DNA from: Planctomycetota bacterium
GTDB taxonomy: Bacteria > Planctomycetota > Planctomycetia > Planctomycetales > Planctomycetaceae
Assembly (NCBI GenBank): GCA_003388505.1
Contig: QQVO01000060.1
Span: 186,001-250,000 of the forward strand
Direction: 5' to 3'
Length of the DNA stretch: 64,000 nt
In this document: piece by piece, positions 26,576-34,903 of the stretch
Position numbering within the stretch: the stretch's first letter is position 1
Layout: every line of letters begins with the position of its first letter
Translations under genes and position numbers: made by a program
Notes under the pieces: generated by a model
The model's input: the letters and a program-made list of their open reading frames with translations, nothing else
The model's database searches: none
Told to the model about the DNA's origin: nothing

Positions 26576-27973
26576 TCAAACGACTTCATAGCCTGCGCGC
26601 TGTTCGCGTCGCAGCCAGGTGTTCGCTTCGGAATCGTTCACAAATTCTTCGGCGTCGGGGTCCCACTGCAGGGCGCGCCCCAGCCGCATCGAGATGTTGC
26701 CCAGGTGGCAAACGCTCACCGACCGGTGCTGGCTGACGACGTCGGAAATCGGCATCTTGCGAGCGAGCGTGCAATCGTAGAAGTTCCCCATGTGGTTCTT
26801 GATGGCGTCGATCTTGCCGGTCCGGATCGGCCGCTCGACGTTGTCAAAGTCGTACAGTTCGAACTCTCCCTGCTCAAACGGATTCGAGGCCAGTTCCTCC
26901 ACCGGCTTCCCGGCGACAGTGCCCCGGTTCACGAAGATCCGCCCCTCCTCCCCCTCGAACATGATGCCGTTGCGATCGTAATCGCCGCGCGGCGAGTCGA
27001 TCACTTCGAGGATGACGTCGTTCGCGTAGCGATAGGTCGCGTGATAATCGAGGGCGACGTTGTAGCTCCGCCCGTTGGCGGCGTCGGGGAAGTTCGCCTC
27101 CGTCGTGATCTCGACGGGACCGGTATGCTGCATCCCCATCCCCCACTGGGCGATGTCGATGTGGTGGGCGCCGGAGTCGGTCATCTCCCCGCCCGAGTAC
27201 TCGTACCACCAGCGGAACGTGTAATGGCAGCGTTCTTCGATGTAGGGCACGTCGGGCGTCTGTCCCTGCCACCGGTCCCAGTTGATGTGGTTCGGCACTC
27301 TCCGTGTTTCAAAGGGGCCGCCCGTTTTATTCCGCCCCATCAGGACGGTCACTTTCTGCAGTGCGCCGATTCGACCGGCGCGGACCATCTCGCATCCCAA
27401 TCGGAAATTGTGATCGCTCCGCTGCCACGTGCCGACCTGCACCACCCGGCCGGTCTCTTCCACGACTTTCGTAACGAGTTTGCCTTCGTCCACCGTGAGC
27501 GTGAGCGGCTTTTCGCAGTAGACGTCCTTCCCCGCGCGGCACGCGTCGATGAGCATTTTTGCATGCCAGTGATCCGGCGCGGCGATGAGCACCACGTCAA
27601 TGTCGTCCCGCGCCAGCAGATCCTGGTAGTCTTCGTAGATCTTCGGCGTGCTGCCGAACGACGCCCGTGCCTGCTCGCGCACGTGCCGGTCAACGTCGCT
27701 GATGGCCACAACGTCTCCAAACGGCAGCGCCTCGCGCGTAATCACTGAACCCTGATACCGCATGCCGATCGACCCGATCCGCCAGCGATCATTGGCCGTA
27801 GAAGGCGCGTCAGTCTCATCGGCTGCGCTGGTGAACCTGTACGGAGCGAGCAGAGCGCTGCCGACCGCTCCCGTCGCGCCGGCCACTGCGGTTGACAGGA
27901 ACCTCCGCCGGCCGTGCTGCCTGTCGTGGCCGTGATGCTGCGTTGCTCTGATCGTGCGTCGGCCCATGCTCAT
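26576..27973 (-). CDS. Tat-exported Gfo/Idh/MocA-family oxidoreductase
   Basis: 465 residues. A twin-arginine signal (GRRRFLSTAVAGATGAVGSA, about residues 20-39) exports the folded protein. The Rossmann part has GSIGMRYQGS and VVAISDVDRHVREQA, then DIDVVLIAAPDHWHAKM and the family EKP motif in DVYCEKPLTLTVDE. The C-terminal half has SGGEMTDSGAHHIDIAQWGM with the catalytic-type Asp/His pair. Planctomycetes have many such sugar or inositol dehydrogenase-like proteins; the substrate is unknown. Its ATG overlaps the stop of the upstream gene by four bases, so it is the third gene of an operon that begins with a HEPN-type protein. Confidence 0.9.
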   Translation of the reverse strand: MSMGRRTIRATQHHGHDRQHGRRRFLSTAVAGATGAVGSALLAPYRFTSAADETDAPSTANDRWRIGSIGMRYQGSVITREALPFGDVVAISDVDRHVREQARASFGSTPKIYEDYQDLLARDDIDVVLIAAPDHWHAKMLIDACRAGKDVYCEKPLTLTVDEGKLVTKVVEETGRVVQVGTWQRSDHNFRLGCEMVRAGRIGALQKVTVLMGRNKTGGPFETRRVPNHINWDRWQGQTPDVPYIEERCHYTFRWWYEYSGGEMTDSGAHHIDIAQWGMGMQHTGPVEITTEANFPDAANGRSYNVALDYHATYRYANDVILEVIDSPRGDYDRNGIMFEGEEGRIFVNRGTVAGKPVEELASNPFEQGEFELYDFDNVERPIRTGKIDAIKNHMGNFYDCTLARKMPISDVVSQHRSVSVCHLGNISMRLGRALQWDPDAEEFVNDSEANTWLRREQRAGYEVV

Positions 27974-28497
27974 GGTTTCGTTCCAATTTCGTCGATCACG
28001 GCGTTCGCCTCGTCCTCCGACAATCCGAACGACATGATGAACCGTTTTGCTTCGGCCCGCTTTCCGGCGATCACCTTCTTATCGGCGAAGGCAGCCTGCG
28101 GCAGCGCAGCGCCTCCTGCCAGTCCCCGTTCTTCCACGAACGTGTGAGTGACGTTGCCGAGATTGTTGCGCTTCAGCCACACGCGCGGAGTTTGATCGCA
28201 CTGTTGTGAACGCAGCATAAGCAGAAGCCCCCCGCGGGCCAGATATTCAGCGATTTCCTCGTTCGTCAGCGGTGGTTCCGGTTCCGGAGCTTCGACCAAG
28301 TCGTCCTCGGGAAGTTCGAAATACATTGAGTCGAACGGATCCATGTCCAAGCGGACCCGATAGATTCGGCGGCCGCCGACCCCCAGCGGCCCGCGGTCCT
28401 CAACGACAAAACCTTTCACGCGACGCATCCCGAATGTAAACGCCACTTTGTCGTTGACATGAAATTTCGGCTTCGCGCTTGCAATCGTCGACATCAC
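27970..28497 (-). CDS. hypothetical protein paired with the HEPN-type gene
   Basis: 175 residues, no known family. The N-terminal part (FHVNDKVAFTFGMRRVKGFVVEDRG, in two stretches) looks like a small SH3/KOW-type beta barrel. An acidic linker (PEDDLVEAPEPEPP, about 83-96) and a helix-rich C-terminus with a NEEIAEYLARGG helix and a final SEDEANAVIDEIG helix follow. It starts 12 bases after the stop of the HEPN-type gene and ends in a four-base overlap with the Gfo/Idh gene. It could be a binding partner or antidote of the HEPN protein, but that is only inferred from position. Confidence 0.65.
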   Translation of the reverse strand: MMSTIASAKPKFHVNDKVAFTFGMRRVKGFVVEDRGPLGVGGRRIYRVRLDMDPFDSMYFELPEDDLVEAPEPEPPLTNEEIAEYLARGGLLLMLRSQQCDQTPRVWLKRNNLGNVTHTFVEERGLAGGAALPQAAFADKKVIAGKRAEAKRFIMSFGLSEDEANAVIDEIGTKP

Positions 28498-28509
28498 TCA
28501 CTCCTGAGT

Positions 28510-29082
28510 TCACCACGGCGGGACGCCAATCAGGCGGTCCAAGTGTTCCTGCAGTACGGTATCAAATGACCGGGCGAGACCGCGGCAGGCGCGTCGCCAT
28601 CCGCGCACTGTCTCCAGGCGGAGCACGCCGCTGACGCGAACGTTTCGAAAATCCTGATGGGCGATCGCGTTACGCCAGACATTCAGTTCATCGAGCAATT
28701 CCATTCTACGCGATGTGCGGGCGTCCTGCTGCTCGATCTCGTCCCAGAACGCGAGTCCCAGCCGATTGAAGTCCGCCCCCAGGCTGCTGCATGTTGCATT
28801 TCTACTATTCAATTGTAGATGGAGCACAAGGTCGGCCTGGAGAATTGGACGCAACGACGGAGGATTGACGTTTGCTGTGAGAAACGCCACGCATTCGGCG
28901 TGAAGATCGCGACAGAATCCCTGGAAGTGCGACGCCAGGATCACCGCATAAGCATGGTTGATGCGCTCAGTTGCAAATCGCCGACCGCGAGCGTCTCCTC
29001 CGACGCCGCGGTGCGCTTGTTCGACCTCATCGAGCGCCGTCGCACGCGCCGTCTCCCACTGCTGAAACGCAGTTGAAGGCAT
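28510..29082 (-). CDS. HEPN-like helical protein (possible RNase)
   Basis: 190 residues, all-helical. The segment ELNVWRNAIAHQDF (about 132-145) contains R137-N-A-I-A-H142, the R-x4-H signature of HEPN ribonucleases and nucleotidyl-transferase partners. The N-terminal helix with HAYAVILASHFQGFCRDLHAE resembles the RiboL-PSP/MAE-type HEPN group. If active it would cut RNA as a dimer. It is first of a probable operon with a 175-residue unknown protein and a Gfo/Idh gene. No nucleotidyltransferase partner is present. The motif is clear; toxin or defence function is inference. Confidence 0.68.
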   Translation of the reverse strand: MPSTAFQQWETARATALDEVEQAHRGVGGDARGRRFATERINHAYAVILASHFQGFCRDLHAECVAFLTANVNPPSLRPILQADLVLHLQLNSRNATCSSLGADFNRLGLAFWDEIEQQDARTSRRMELLDELNVWRNAIAHQDFRNVRVSGVLRLETVRGWRRACRGLARSFDTVLQEHLDRLIGVPPW

Positions 29083-29094
29083 CTCTCCGGCCCT

Positions 29095-29673
29095 TTAGGT
29101 CAACGTTGCTCGCGCCTCGTCCAGCATCTTCATCCACGGGCCGATGTAATGACCGTGGTCGTGATACGTGCGGCCGCTGACGAGGTTGCCGTCGATCACG
29201 CACGGCTCGTTCACGAAAATCCCCCCGCAGACCTCCAGGTCGAACCGGCATTTGGGAACGGTCGCCATCCGACGGCCCTCGACGCATCCCGCGTAGCAGG
29301 GAATCTCCACGCCGTGGCAGACGCTGGCGATCGGCTTGTTCGCTTCGAAGAAATGCCGCGTGATCCGCACCAGATCCTCGTCATAGCGGATGTACTCCGG
29401 CGCCCGCCCGCCGCTGAAGAAGATGCTCAGATACTCCTCCGGCTTGACGTCGCGGAATGCGATGTCCGCGTCGATCGAATACCCCTCCCACTCTTTCGTA
29501 ATCGTCCAGCCCGGCTTCACCTGGTGCATGACCATCTGATACTCGCGCTTTTCCGGCGCCGCGACGACCGCTTCGAAGCCCCCTTCCTGCAGTCGAAAGT
29601 AGGGATACAGCGTATCCACCGTTTCCGTCGCGTCGCCAATAATGATCAGTACGCGGTTCATGTCCATTCTCAC
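29095..29673 (-). CDS. DJ-1/PfpI-family protein
   Basis: 192 residues. A flavodoxin-like DJ-1 fold begins with NRVLIIIGDATETVDTLYPY. The nucleophile-elbow cysteine is in ASVCHGVEIP (about residue 118), with the partner Glu in the DVKPEEYLSIFFSGGRAPEY region. The family includes deglycases, chaperones, amidases and proteases, and no sub-activity can be chosen. ATG at 29673 is used; a second start four codons on (MNRVLI) is as likely. It is 12 bases upstream of the HEPN-type gene and could share its transcript. Confidence 0.88.
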   Translation of the reverse strand: MRMDMNRVLIIIGDATETVDTLYPYFRLQEGGFEAVVAAPEKREYQMVMHQVKPGWTITKEWEGYSIDADIAFRDVKPEEYLSIFFSGGRAPEYIRYDEDLVRITRHFFEANKPIASVCHGVEIPCYAGCVEGRRMATVPKCRFDLEVCGGIFVNEPCVIDGNLVSGRTYHDHGHYIGPWMKMLDEARATLT

Positions 29674-29801
29674 AGATCGATTGCAGGGGGCGTCTCGTCG
29701 GCAGGTATCGTAATCGAAGGCGCAGACGAACCGAACCGACCGGTCGGCCCAACGACCCGATCCCGGCCGGTTTGCGAAGAGAGCCGGCGCGGTTTTTCGC
29801 T

Positions 29802-29831
29802 TTGCGAGCCTCCGCTCTGATGCGCTATAAT
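29802..29831 (+). promoter_or_regulatory. sigma-70-like promoter of the winged-helix gene
   Basis: TTGCGA at 29802-29807 and a perfect TATAAT at 29826-29831, 18 bases apart, on the + strand. The following gene starts about 55 bases downstream, with AGGGAGG as ribosome-binding site. Confidence 0.65.
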
Positions 29832-29885
29832 CGGCGGTGATGTTGCTGGGTTTCCGTCAGCGGCCATCAGGGAGGAAGAATCGAC

Positions 29886-30104
29886 ATGCCGAATGCTGTT
29901 CTGCAAGAGTTCGATCTGATCGGAGAAACGGCCGGCCACGTCTGGCGCTACCTCCAGGAGAACGGCCCGGTCACACTCACCCGTCTCGCCAAAGACATCG
30001 ATGCGCCGCGTGACATCGTGATGCAGGGAGTCGGCTGGCTCGCCCGCGAAGGAAAAGTGACCTACTACGACGGCGCGCGCACGAAACGCGTCGGGCTCGT
30101 TTGA
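29886..30104 (+). CDS. small winged-helix protein (DUF2582 type)
   Basis: 72 residues, a single winged helix-turn-helix domain: GETAGHVWRYLQENGPVTLT, LAKDIDAPRDIVMQGVGWLA and REGKVTYYDG. The IGETAG...GWLAREGK pattern is that of the DUF2582/winged-helix family, found as stand-alone small proteins of unknown target in many bacteria. A sigma-70-like promoter and a strong Shine-Dalgarno sequence support the start. It is convergent with the oxidase subunit III gene, 37 bases away. Confidence 0.85.
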   Translation: MPNAVLQEFDLIGETAGHVWRYLQENGPVTLTRLAKDIDAPRDIVMQGVGWLAREGKVTYYDGARTKRVGLV

Positions 30105-30141
30105 GCCAATCATTGCGCCGTGCTCGCAGAGAAGTGCTCGT

Positions 30142-30726
30142 CTACAGCGCGACCGCGAAGATCGCCAGCACGAACAGCCACGCCGCTCCCAGTCCGTGCC
30201 AGAACCACGCGCAAACGCTCACGCCCCAATAGTACTCGTGGTCGTACCGATTCACCGACGCCCTCGTCGCCACGAACGCGATGAACAGCGTGGCCACGGT
30301 CAGGTGCAAGGCGTGCAGTCCCGCGAGCATCAGCACAAACGGCGTCACTCCCAGCGACGCATCGCCCGCGGCCCGCTCGGTGGGAAGCAGCGTCCACAGG
30401 CCGTAACCCTGCACGCCGAGAAACAGAACGCCGCACGCCACACCCGCGCGCAACCATCGCCGAAACGGCCGCTGCCGCTCGCGCCGCACCATGGTCACCG
30501 CGCGATGCAGCGCAACGCTCCCGCCGGCCAGTAACAGCGTGCTCACAGCGAACGCGGGCGGGAACCGGAAGGCGACCGCCTCCGCAGGCCGGCCGAAGAC
30601 CGACGAGAGCATAACGGTGATCACGATCGCGATCAGCAGCATCGCGGCTGTTTGCAGGAAGAACCGGACCGCGAGACGGCTGTGTCCTTCGGCGTGCCGA
30701 TCAGGAATAGGAAGACTCGTCGACAT
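30142..30726 (-). CDS. heme-copper oxidase subunit III-like protein
   Basis: About 194 residues with five hydrophobic helices. The segments FVLMLAGLHALHLTVATLFI and HEYYWGVSVCAWFWHGLGAAWLFV are the typical helices of cytochrome c/quinol oxidase subunit III. No subunit I or II gene is nearby, so it may belong to an oxidase encoded elsewhere or to an alternative nitric-oxide-reductase-like complex. The start at 30726 (preceded by AGGTGA) is preferred; a start at 30777, one base after tatC, is possible. It follows tatC on the same strand. Confidence 0.82.
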   Translation of the reverse strand: MSTSLPIPDRHAEGHSRLAVRFFLQTAAMLLIAIVITVMLSSVFGRPAEAVAFRFPPAFAVSTLLLAGGSVALHRAVTMVRRERQRPFRRWLRAGVACGVLFLGVQGYGLWTLLPTERAAGDASLGVTPFVLMLAGLHALHLTVATLFIAFVATRASVNRYDHEYYWGVSVCAWFWHGLGAAWLFVLAIFAVAL

Positions 30727-30778
30727 TGTCACCTGGTTCCCGCCTCGAGGCTCCGGTTCCCCGCCCGCCGTCTCCATT

Positions 30779-31897
30779 CTACGCAGGTTCAGTCTCGTAC
30801 GGGTTCTTCGTTTCGCCGAACTTGCACAGCAGGATTCCCAGTTCGTACAGCAAGATCAGCGGGAACATCATCAGCAACATGCTCGCCGGGTCGGCCGGCG
30901 TCAGAATCATCGACAGAAACGCAATCACTAGAATCGCCAGTCGCCGCTTCGAGCGATAGGCATCCACGTCGAACAACGAAATCGCCGACAGAAACTTCAT
31001 CACGAGCGGCAGTTGGAAACTGATGCCGAACATCAGCGGCAGCATGACTGCGAAGCTGACCCATTCCGAAAGTCGAATCTGCGGCGTCACACCGATCGCC
31101 CGGTTGAATGCAAGCAGAAAATTGAGCACAAACGGAAACACGGCGTAAAAGCAGAACGCCGCGCCGGTAATGAACAGCACGAGACTCATCGCGCCGAACG
31201 AGTAGACGAACTTACGCTCATGCTTGTACAGGCCGGCCGCAACGAACAACCACACCTGATAAAAAATCCACGGACTGGCCAGCACCAGACCGGCCACCAG
31301 GGAGACCTTCAAATAGGTCATAAAGGCCTCTTGCACGTTGAGAGTGACCGGCTTCAGCGTCTGGCTCGACGACGCCTTGAACTGGGCGAATTCGTCGGCG
31401 ACGAGCGTGAGGTTGACGGTCGAATCTTCACGTTCATCTTCAGCGTCGTTGCCCGGAGCGGCGTAGGTCTCCGGGTCCGCCTGATGCAGGGCGAACAGCA
31501 GATCCCTCGCTGTCAGCGACACCCGGATGGCAGTCTTACGCTCATCCGGTGGCGCCTCCGGGGCCGCTTCGGCCGCCTCGTCATCCGGCGCGCTCGAGAA
31601 AAGATTTTCGAAGAACTCCCGGATGTTGGTCAGCAGCGTTTCCCACCATTCCCCTTCCATGATGCTGACATCGTCTTTGACGTCGACTCCGGCTTTCTCG
31701 TCGTCTGAGTAAGCCGCCAGGGCGCTGTCAATCGGGGCCCGCACGAAGGCCACTATGTCTTCTCCCTTGATCAGGCACAGGACGATCGCAATCGTCGCAC
31801 CGACGATCGCCTTGAACAGGTGAACACGCAACTCTTCGAGATGCTCGCCGAACGACATCGTCGAGTCGTCGAAGAGGTCTTTCGATTGCTGGACCAT
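30779..31897 (-). CDS. tatC: Sec-independent protein translocase TatC with long periplasmic insertion
   Basis: About 372 residues, against about 250 for most TatC. The core is recognisable: SFGEHLEELRVHLFKAIVG at the N-terminus (signal-binding region), FMTYLKVSLVAGLVLASPWIFYQ in two stretches, WLFVAAGLYKHERK, and the last helices through FLSMILTPADPASMLLMMFP. About 130 extra residues, acidic and with no hydrophobic segment, lie between the first and second helices (about 50-180) and would face the periplasm. The ATG at 31897 is preferred to a TTG 10 codons earlier. It is the receptor subunit of the Tat export machine; tatA/B are not in the window. Confidence 0.92.
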   Translation of the reverse strand: MVQQSKDLFDDSTMSFGEHLEELRVHLFKAIVGATIAIVLCLIKGEDIVAFVRAPIDSALAAYSDDEKAGVDVKDDVSIMEGEWWETLLTNIREFFENLFSSAPDDEAAEAAPEAPPDERKTAIRVSLTARDLLFALHQADPETYAAPGNDAEDEREDSTVNLTLVADEFAQFKASSSQTLKPVTLNVQEAFMTYLKVSLVAGLVLASPWIFYQVWLFVAAGLYKHERKFVYSFGAMSLVLFITGAAFCFYAVFPFVLNFLLAFNRAIGVTPQIRLSEWVSFAVMLPLMFGISFQLPLVMKFLSAISLFDVDAYRSKRRLAILVIAFLSMILTPADPASMLLMMFPLILLYELGILLCKFGETKNPYETEPA

Positions 31898-32428
31898 CGG
31901 ACAATCCTCCCGGAGTCGCCTCAGCAACTCCCACTCGCGGTCAGGCCGCGGACAACACGGTCAATGGACGCTCCACCGGTGAGCGCTCCCGATCCCGACG
32001 TATCCGCAAGCATCGAGCGGTCCCGGCGCGCTCCAGGAGTGCAGACCGATCCCGGATCAAAACTCAGGGGGGCCGGGCTGCCGCTTCCTGATGCAGGAGC
32101 GTCCACGACCTGTTCGCGGAACTCCAAAGCGGTGCTCGTTATTCGCGGCCGCGGGAGCGGTGACCACTCAGGAAGCCCGCGTCGACCGGCAGGCGATTGA
32201 TGAGCGATCTGCTCTCATTCTACCGCGAACTCAGGTCATTGCAACGTGCCCCGGCGGGAGCACCGCGGTCTTTCGGAGTGCGGCGACTTGTCGCCGCTTT
32301 GGGACAATCTCCTCCCTGCCGAAGCAGTTGCGTTGCCGGAGGCAATCCGATGCAATGCAGGCGCTGCATCGGCTCACGCCGCCGGATGCCAGACTTCGTT
32401 TTCAGGAGACATTCGGGAAGGATCTGTC
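31898..32428. other. divergent gap tatC/pepA, no gene supported
   Basis: About 530 bases between the tatC and pepA starts. The notable item is a short perfect hairpin GCGGCGA/TCGCCGC at about 32282-32299, which looks like a dispersed repeat unit. In-frame sequence upstream of pepA is open but has no homology; its start signal is at 32429. Confidence 0.45.
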
Positions 32429-33907
32429 GTGCAAACCAATGTTGTTTCATCACCTCTCGCAGACGTCGCCTGTGACTGGCTCATCCTGCCTGTGACCCAG
32501 TCCGGTGAATTCCCCGCGAACGTCGCGGAACTCGACGAAGCACTCGACGGCCGCCTCGCCCGGCTTCGCGAAGCCGGAGACCTGACCGGCAAGGCCGGGG
32601 AAACCATAGAAATCCGCGACGCCCTGGAATCGGGACCGCTCCGCATTCTCACCGTCGGTCTCGGCGAACCGGCCCGGCTTTCGCGAGCGGGAATCTACAA
32701 GTCGTTCATGGCGGCCGTCCGAAAAATCTCCACCCGCGCCTACGATCACGTCGCCGCGGCCGTTCCCGCCGTCGACGCGATCGATCGCGACAGGCTCGCC
32801 GAGACCGTCGCGCTCGCGCTCCAGGTCGGTTGTGTCGGCCAGGGACTCTACCGCAGTGAGCCGGAGCGATTCCCGTTTCAACGCATCTCGGTCGCATCGG
32901 GCGATGATGCGGCCGGAATCCGGACTGTCGTGGAACGTGGTGCGGTTGTCGGTGAGGCGGTGAACCTCGCCCGGGAACTCATCAACCGGCATGCCGGGGA
33001 GATCTACCCGGAGACCTTCGCGCAACGGGCTCAGCAACTCGCGACCGAATACGGCCTCGGCTGCGAGATCCTCGACGAACCCCAACTGGAGCAGGAGAAG
33101 ATGCGGGCACTGCTCGCGGTCGGTCGCGGCAGTGTCCGTCGCCCGCGCGTCGTCGTGCTCGAACATCGAGGCGCGCCCGACTCCAAAGAAGTCTGGGGCT
33201 TGTGCGGAAAAGGAGTCACCTTCGACAGCGGCGGACTGTCGCTCAAAACCAACGACGGCATGAAGTCGATGAAAGCCGACATGTCCGGAGCGGCGGCCGT
33301 CCTCGGCACGATGACCGCGCTGGCCCGGCTCAAGTCGCCGGTCAACGCGATCGGCGTGATGGGCCTCGTCGAGAACATGCCCGACGCAGACTCCTTCAAG
33401 CTGGGCGACGTGCTCACCGCCCGCAACGGCGTCACGATCGAAGTGATGAACACCGACGCCGAAGGCCGGCTGGTCCTGGCGGACGTGCTCGCATACACGG
33501 TCGATCGCGGTGCAACGAAGCTAATCGATCTGGCCACGTTGACCGGCGCCTGCGTCGTGGCGCTGGGAGAAGAGGTGGCCGGCGCCTTCTCGAACGATCA
33601 GCCCTGGTGCGACGCGGTTCTTCAGGCCGCCGGTCGTGCGGGCGAAGACCTGTGGCAGATGCCGATGTTCGATTCCTACGCCGAACAACTCAAGAGCGAA
33701 GTCGCCGACTGCAAAAACGTCGGCACCCGCTGGGGCGGCGCGATTACGGCCGCCAAGTTCCTGCAGAAATTCGTCGGAAGCACGCCCTGGGTCCATCTCG
33801 ACATCGCCGGCCCCGCGTTTTCCGACAGCAGCAAGCCGCATCAGGAAGGCGGAGGCAGCGGCGTCATGGTTCGCACGCTGGTTGAACTCGCGTCAAACGG
33901 CGCATGA
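32429..33907 (+). CDS. pepA: leucyl aminopeptidase (peptidase M17)
   Basis: 492 residues from a GTG at 32429, which has GGGAAGGA about six bases upstream. A two-metal cytosolic exopeptidase. The N-terminal domain (to about 180) is variable. The catalytic domain carries GKGVTFDSGGLSLK (metal Lys/Asp), MKADMSGAAAV, and the M17 signature NTDAEGRLVLADVLAY. Hexamer-type C-terminal strands include VHLDIAGPA. Probably a housekeeping enzyme of peptide turnover. It is convergent with a GNAT gene 16 bases away. Confidence 0.93.
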   Translation: MQTNVVSSPLADVACDWLILPVTQSGEFPANVAELDEALDGRLARLREAGDLTGKAGETIEIRDALESGPLRILTVGLGEPARLSRAGIYKSFMAAVRKISTRAYDHVAAAVPAVDAIDRDRLAETVALALQVGCVGQGLYRSEPERFPFQRISVASGDDAAGIRTVVERGAVVGEAVNLARELINRHAGEIYPETFAQRAQQLATEYGLGCEILDEPQLEQEKMRALLAVGRGSVRRPRVVVLEHRGAPDSKEVWGLCGKGVTFDSGGLSLKTNDGMKSMKADMSGAAAVLGTMTALARLKSPVNAIGVMGLVENMPDADSFKLGDVLTARNGVTIEVMNTDAEGRLVLADVLAYTVDRGATKLIDLATLTGACVVALGEEVAGAFSNDQPWCDAVLQAAGRAGEDLWQMPMFDSYAEQLKSEVADCKNVGTRWGGAITAAKFLQKFVGSTPWVHLDIAGPAFSDSSKPHQEGGGSGVMVRTLVELASNGA

Positions 33908-33923
33908 CCGCATCGCCGGGCCG

Positions 33924-34406
33924 CTACTTCACCCAGAAGCTCTCCATCACGTCGTACCCCCCGGGAACCATCCCCAACTGCTGATACGCGGCGCGGGCCC
34001 GCTTGTTCTGGTGCTCGATGTACAGCCGGATTCCGACCACGCTTTCGTCCGCTTCGGCCTGTTGTTTCAGGTGTTCGAACAGCATCCGGAACACTCCGTG
34101 CCCGCGATGCTCGGACGCCACATAAACGCTCTGCAGCCACCAGATCGTTCCGTTCCGCCAGTCGCTCCACTCCCACGTGTGCATCACCTGCCCGACGACG
34201 CGATCAACCTGGTCTGACGGACACGCCACGAAATAGCGGGCTTTTGCGGGATCGGCGAGCGCCGCCTGAACTCCCGATTTCAGCACATCGGGGTCCAAAG
34301 CAAGGCCTTCGGTCTCCATCGCGAGACGCCGGTTGAAGTCCACAATCGTCGGCCAGTCGTCCGCCGACGCGTTCCGCACAACGTAACGAGTCGATTGGTT
34401 GCTCAT
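33924..34406 (-). CDS. GNAT-family N-acetyltransferase
   Basis: 160 residues. It has a complete GNAT domain: YVVRNASADDWPTIVDFNRRL at the start, YVASEHRGHGVFRMLFEHL (about 95-113) as the acetyl-CoA binding loop, and EHQNKRARAAYQQLGM as the last helix. The substrate is unknown. It is the only gene of its transcript, convergent with pepA. Confidence 0.9.
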   Translation of the reverse strand: MSNQSTRYVVRNASADDWPTIVDFNRRLAMETEGLALDPDVLKSGVQAALADPAKARYFVACPSDQVDRVVGQVMHTWEWSDWRNGTIWWLQSVYVASEHRGHGVFRMLFEHLKQQAEADESVVGIRLYIEHQNKRARAAYQQLGMVPGGYDVMESFWVK

Positions 34407-34903
34407 TGCGATCAGTTTGCTTCTTTTCCGGATGTTGTTGCAAGTGAGTCAAATGTCAGCGACCAGCGGCCGCCGGTTCCCGCTGGCGAGCGGCAGTTCG
34501 TACGGGCAGAGATCCTGCCTCGTCGGACGTCTCTTCTGAATTCCGCAGGCCGGCCGACTCCATCAGGTCTCTTTGAGATTACACGAAGCATCCGCCGAAT
34601 TTCCTCGATTCGATTCCGGTGTGCGCATCATTCCGGTTGAATCGGGGGAGGCGCCATCGGTCCCGACTTTCCTCCGCGTTGCGGCGAACTCGGCGCGTCA
34701 AAATGGCGATACCTAGTGATGTATGCCGCGTGTAAAACTTGCGCCGGACAGGCGGACCGGGCTGACTCAACAGACTCAGGCAAACCCCGCTCTTCCCTCG
34801 TGCTCGTCCTGTCCGACGGATTTATCTCGCGGCCACCGAATCCTGGAATCGGCACAACCGATTATCCCGTCGCATCTATAACCGTGTGTACTGGAGAAAC
34901 ACT
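34407..34903. other. divergent gap, no gene supported
   Basis: About 500 bases between a GNAT gene (-) and a coiled-coil gene (+). Both promoters should be here. A TATAAC-like -10 at about 34876 could serve the coiled-coil gene, but no good -35 is seen. No RNA gene was recognised. Confidence 0.4.
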
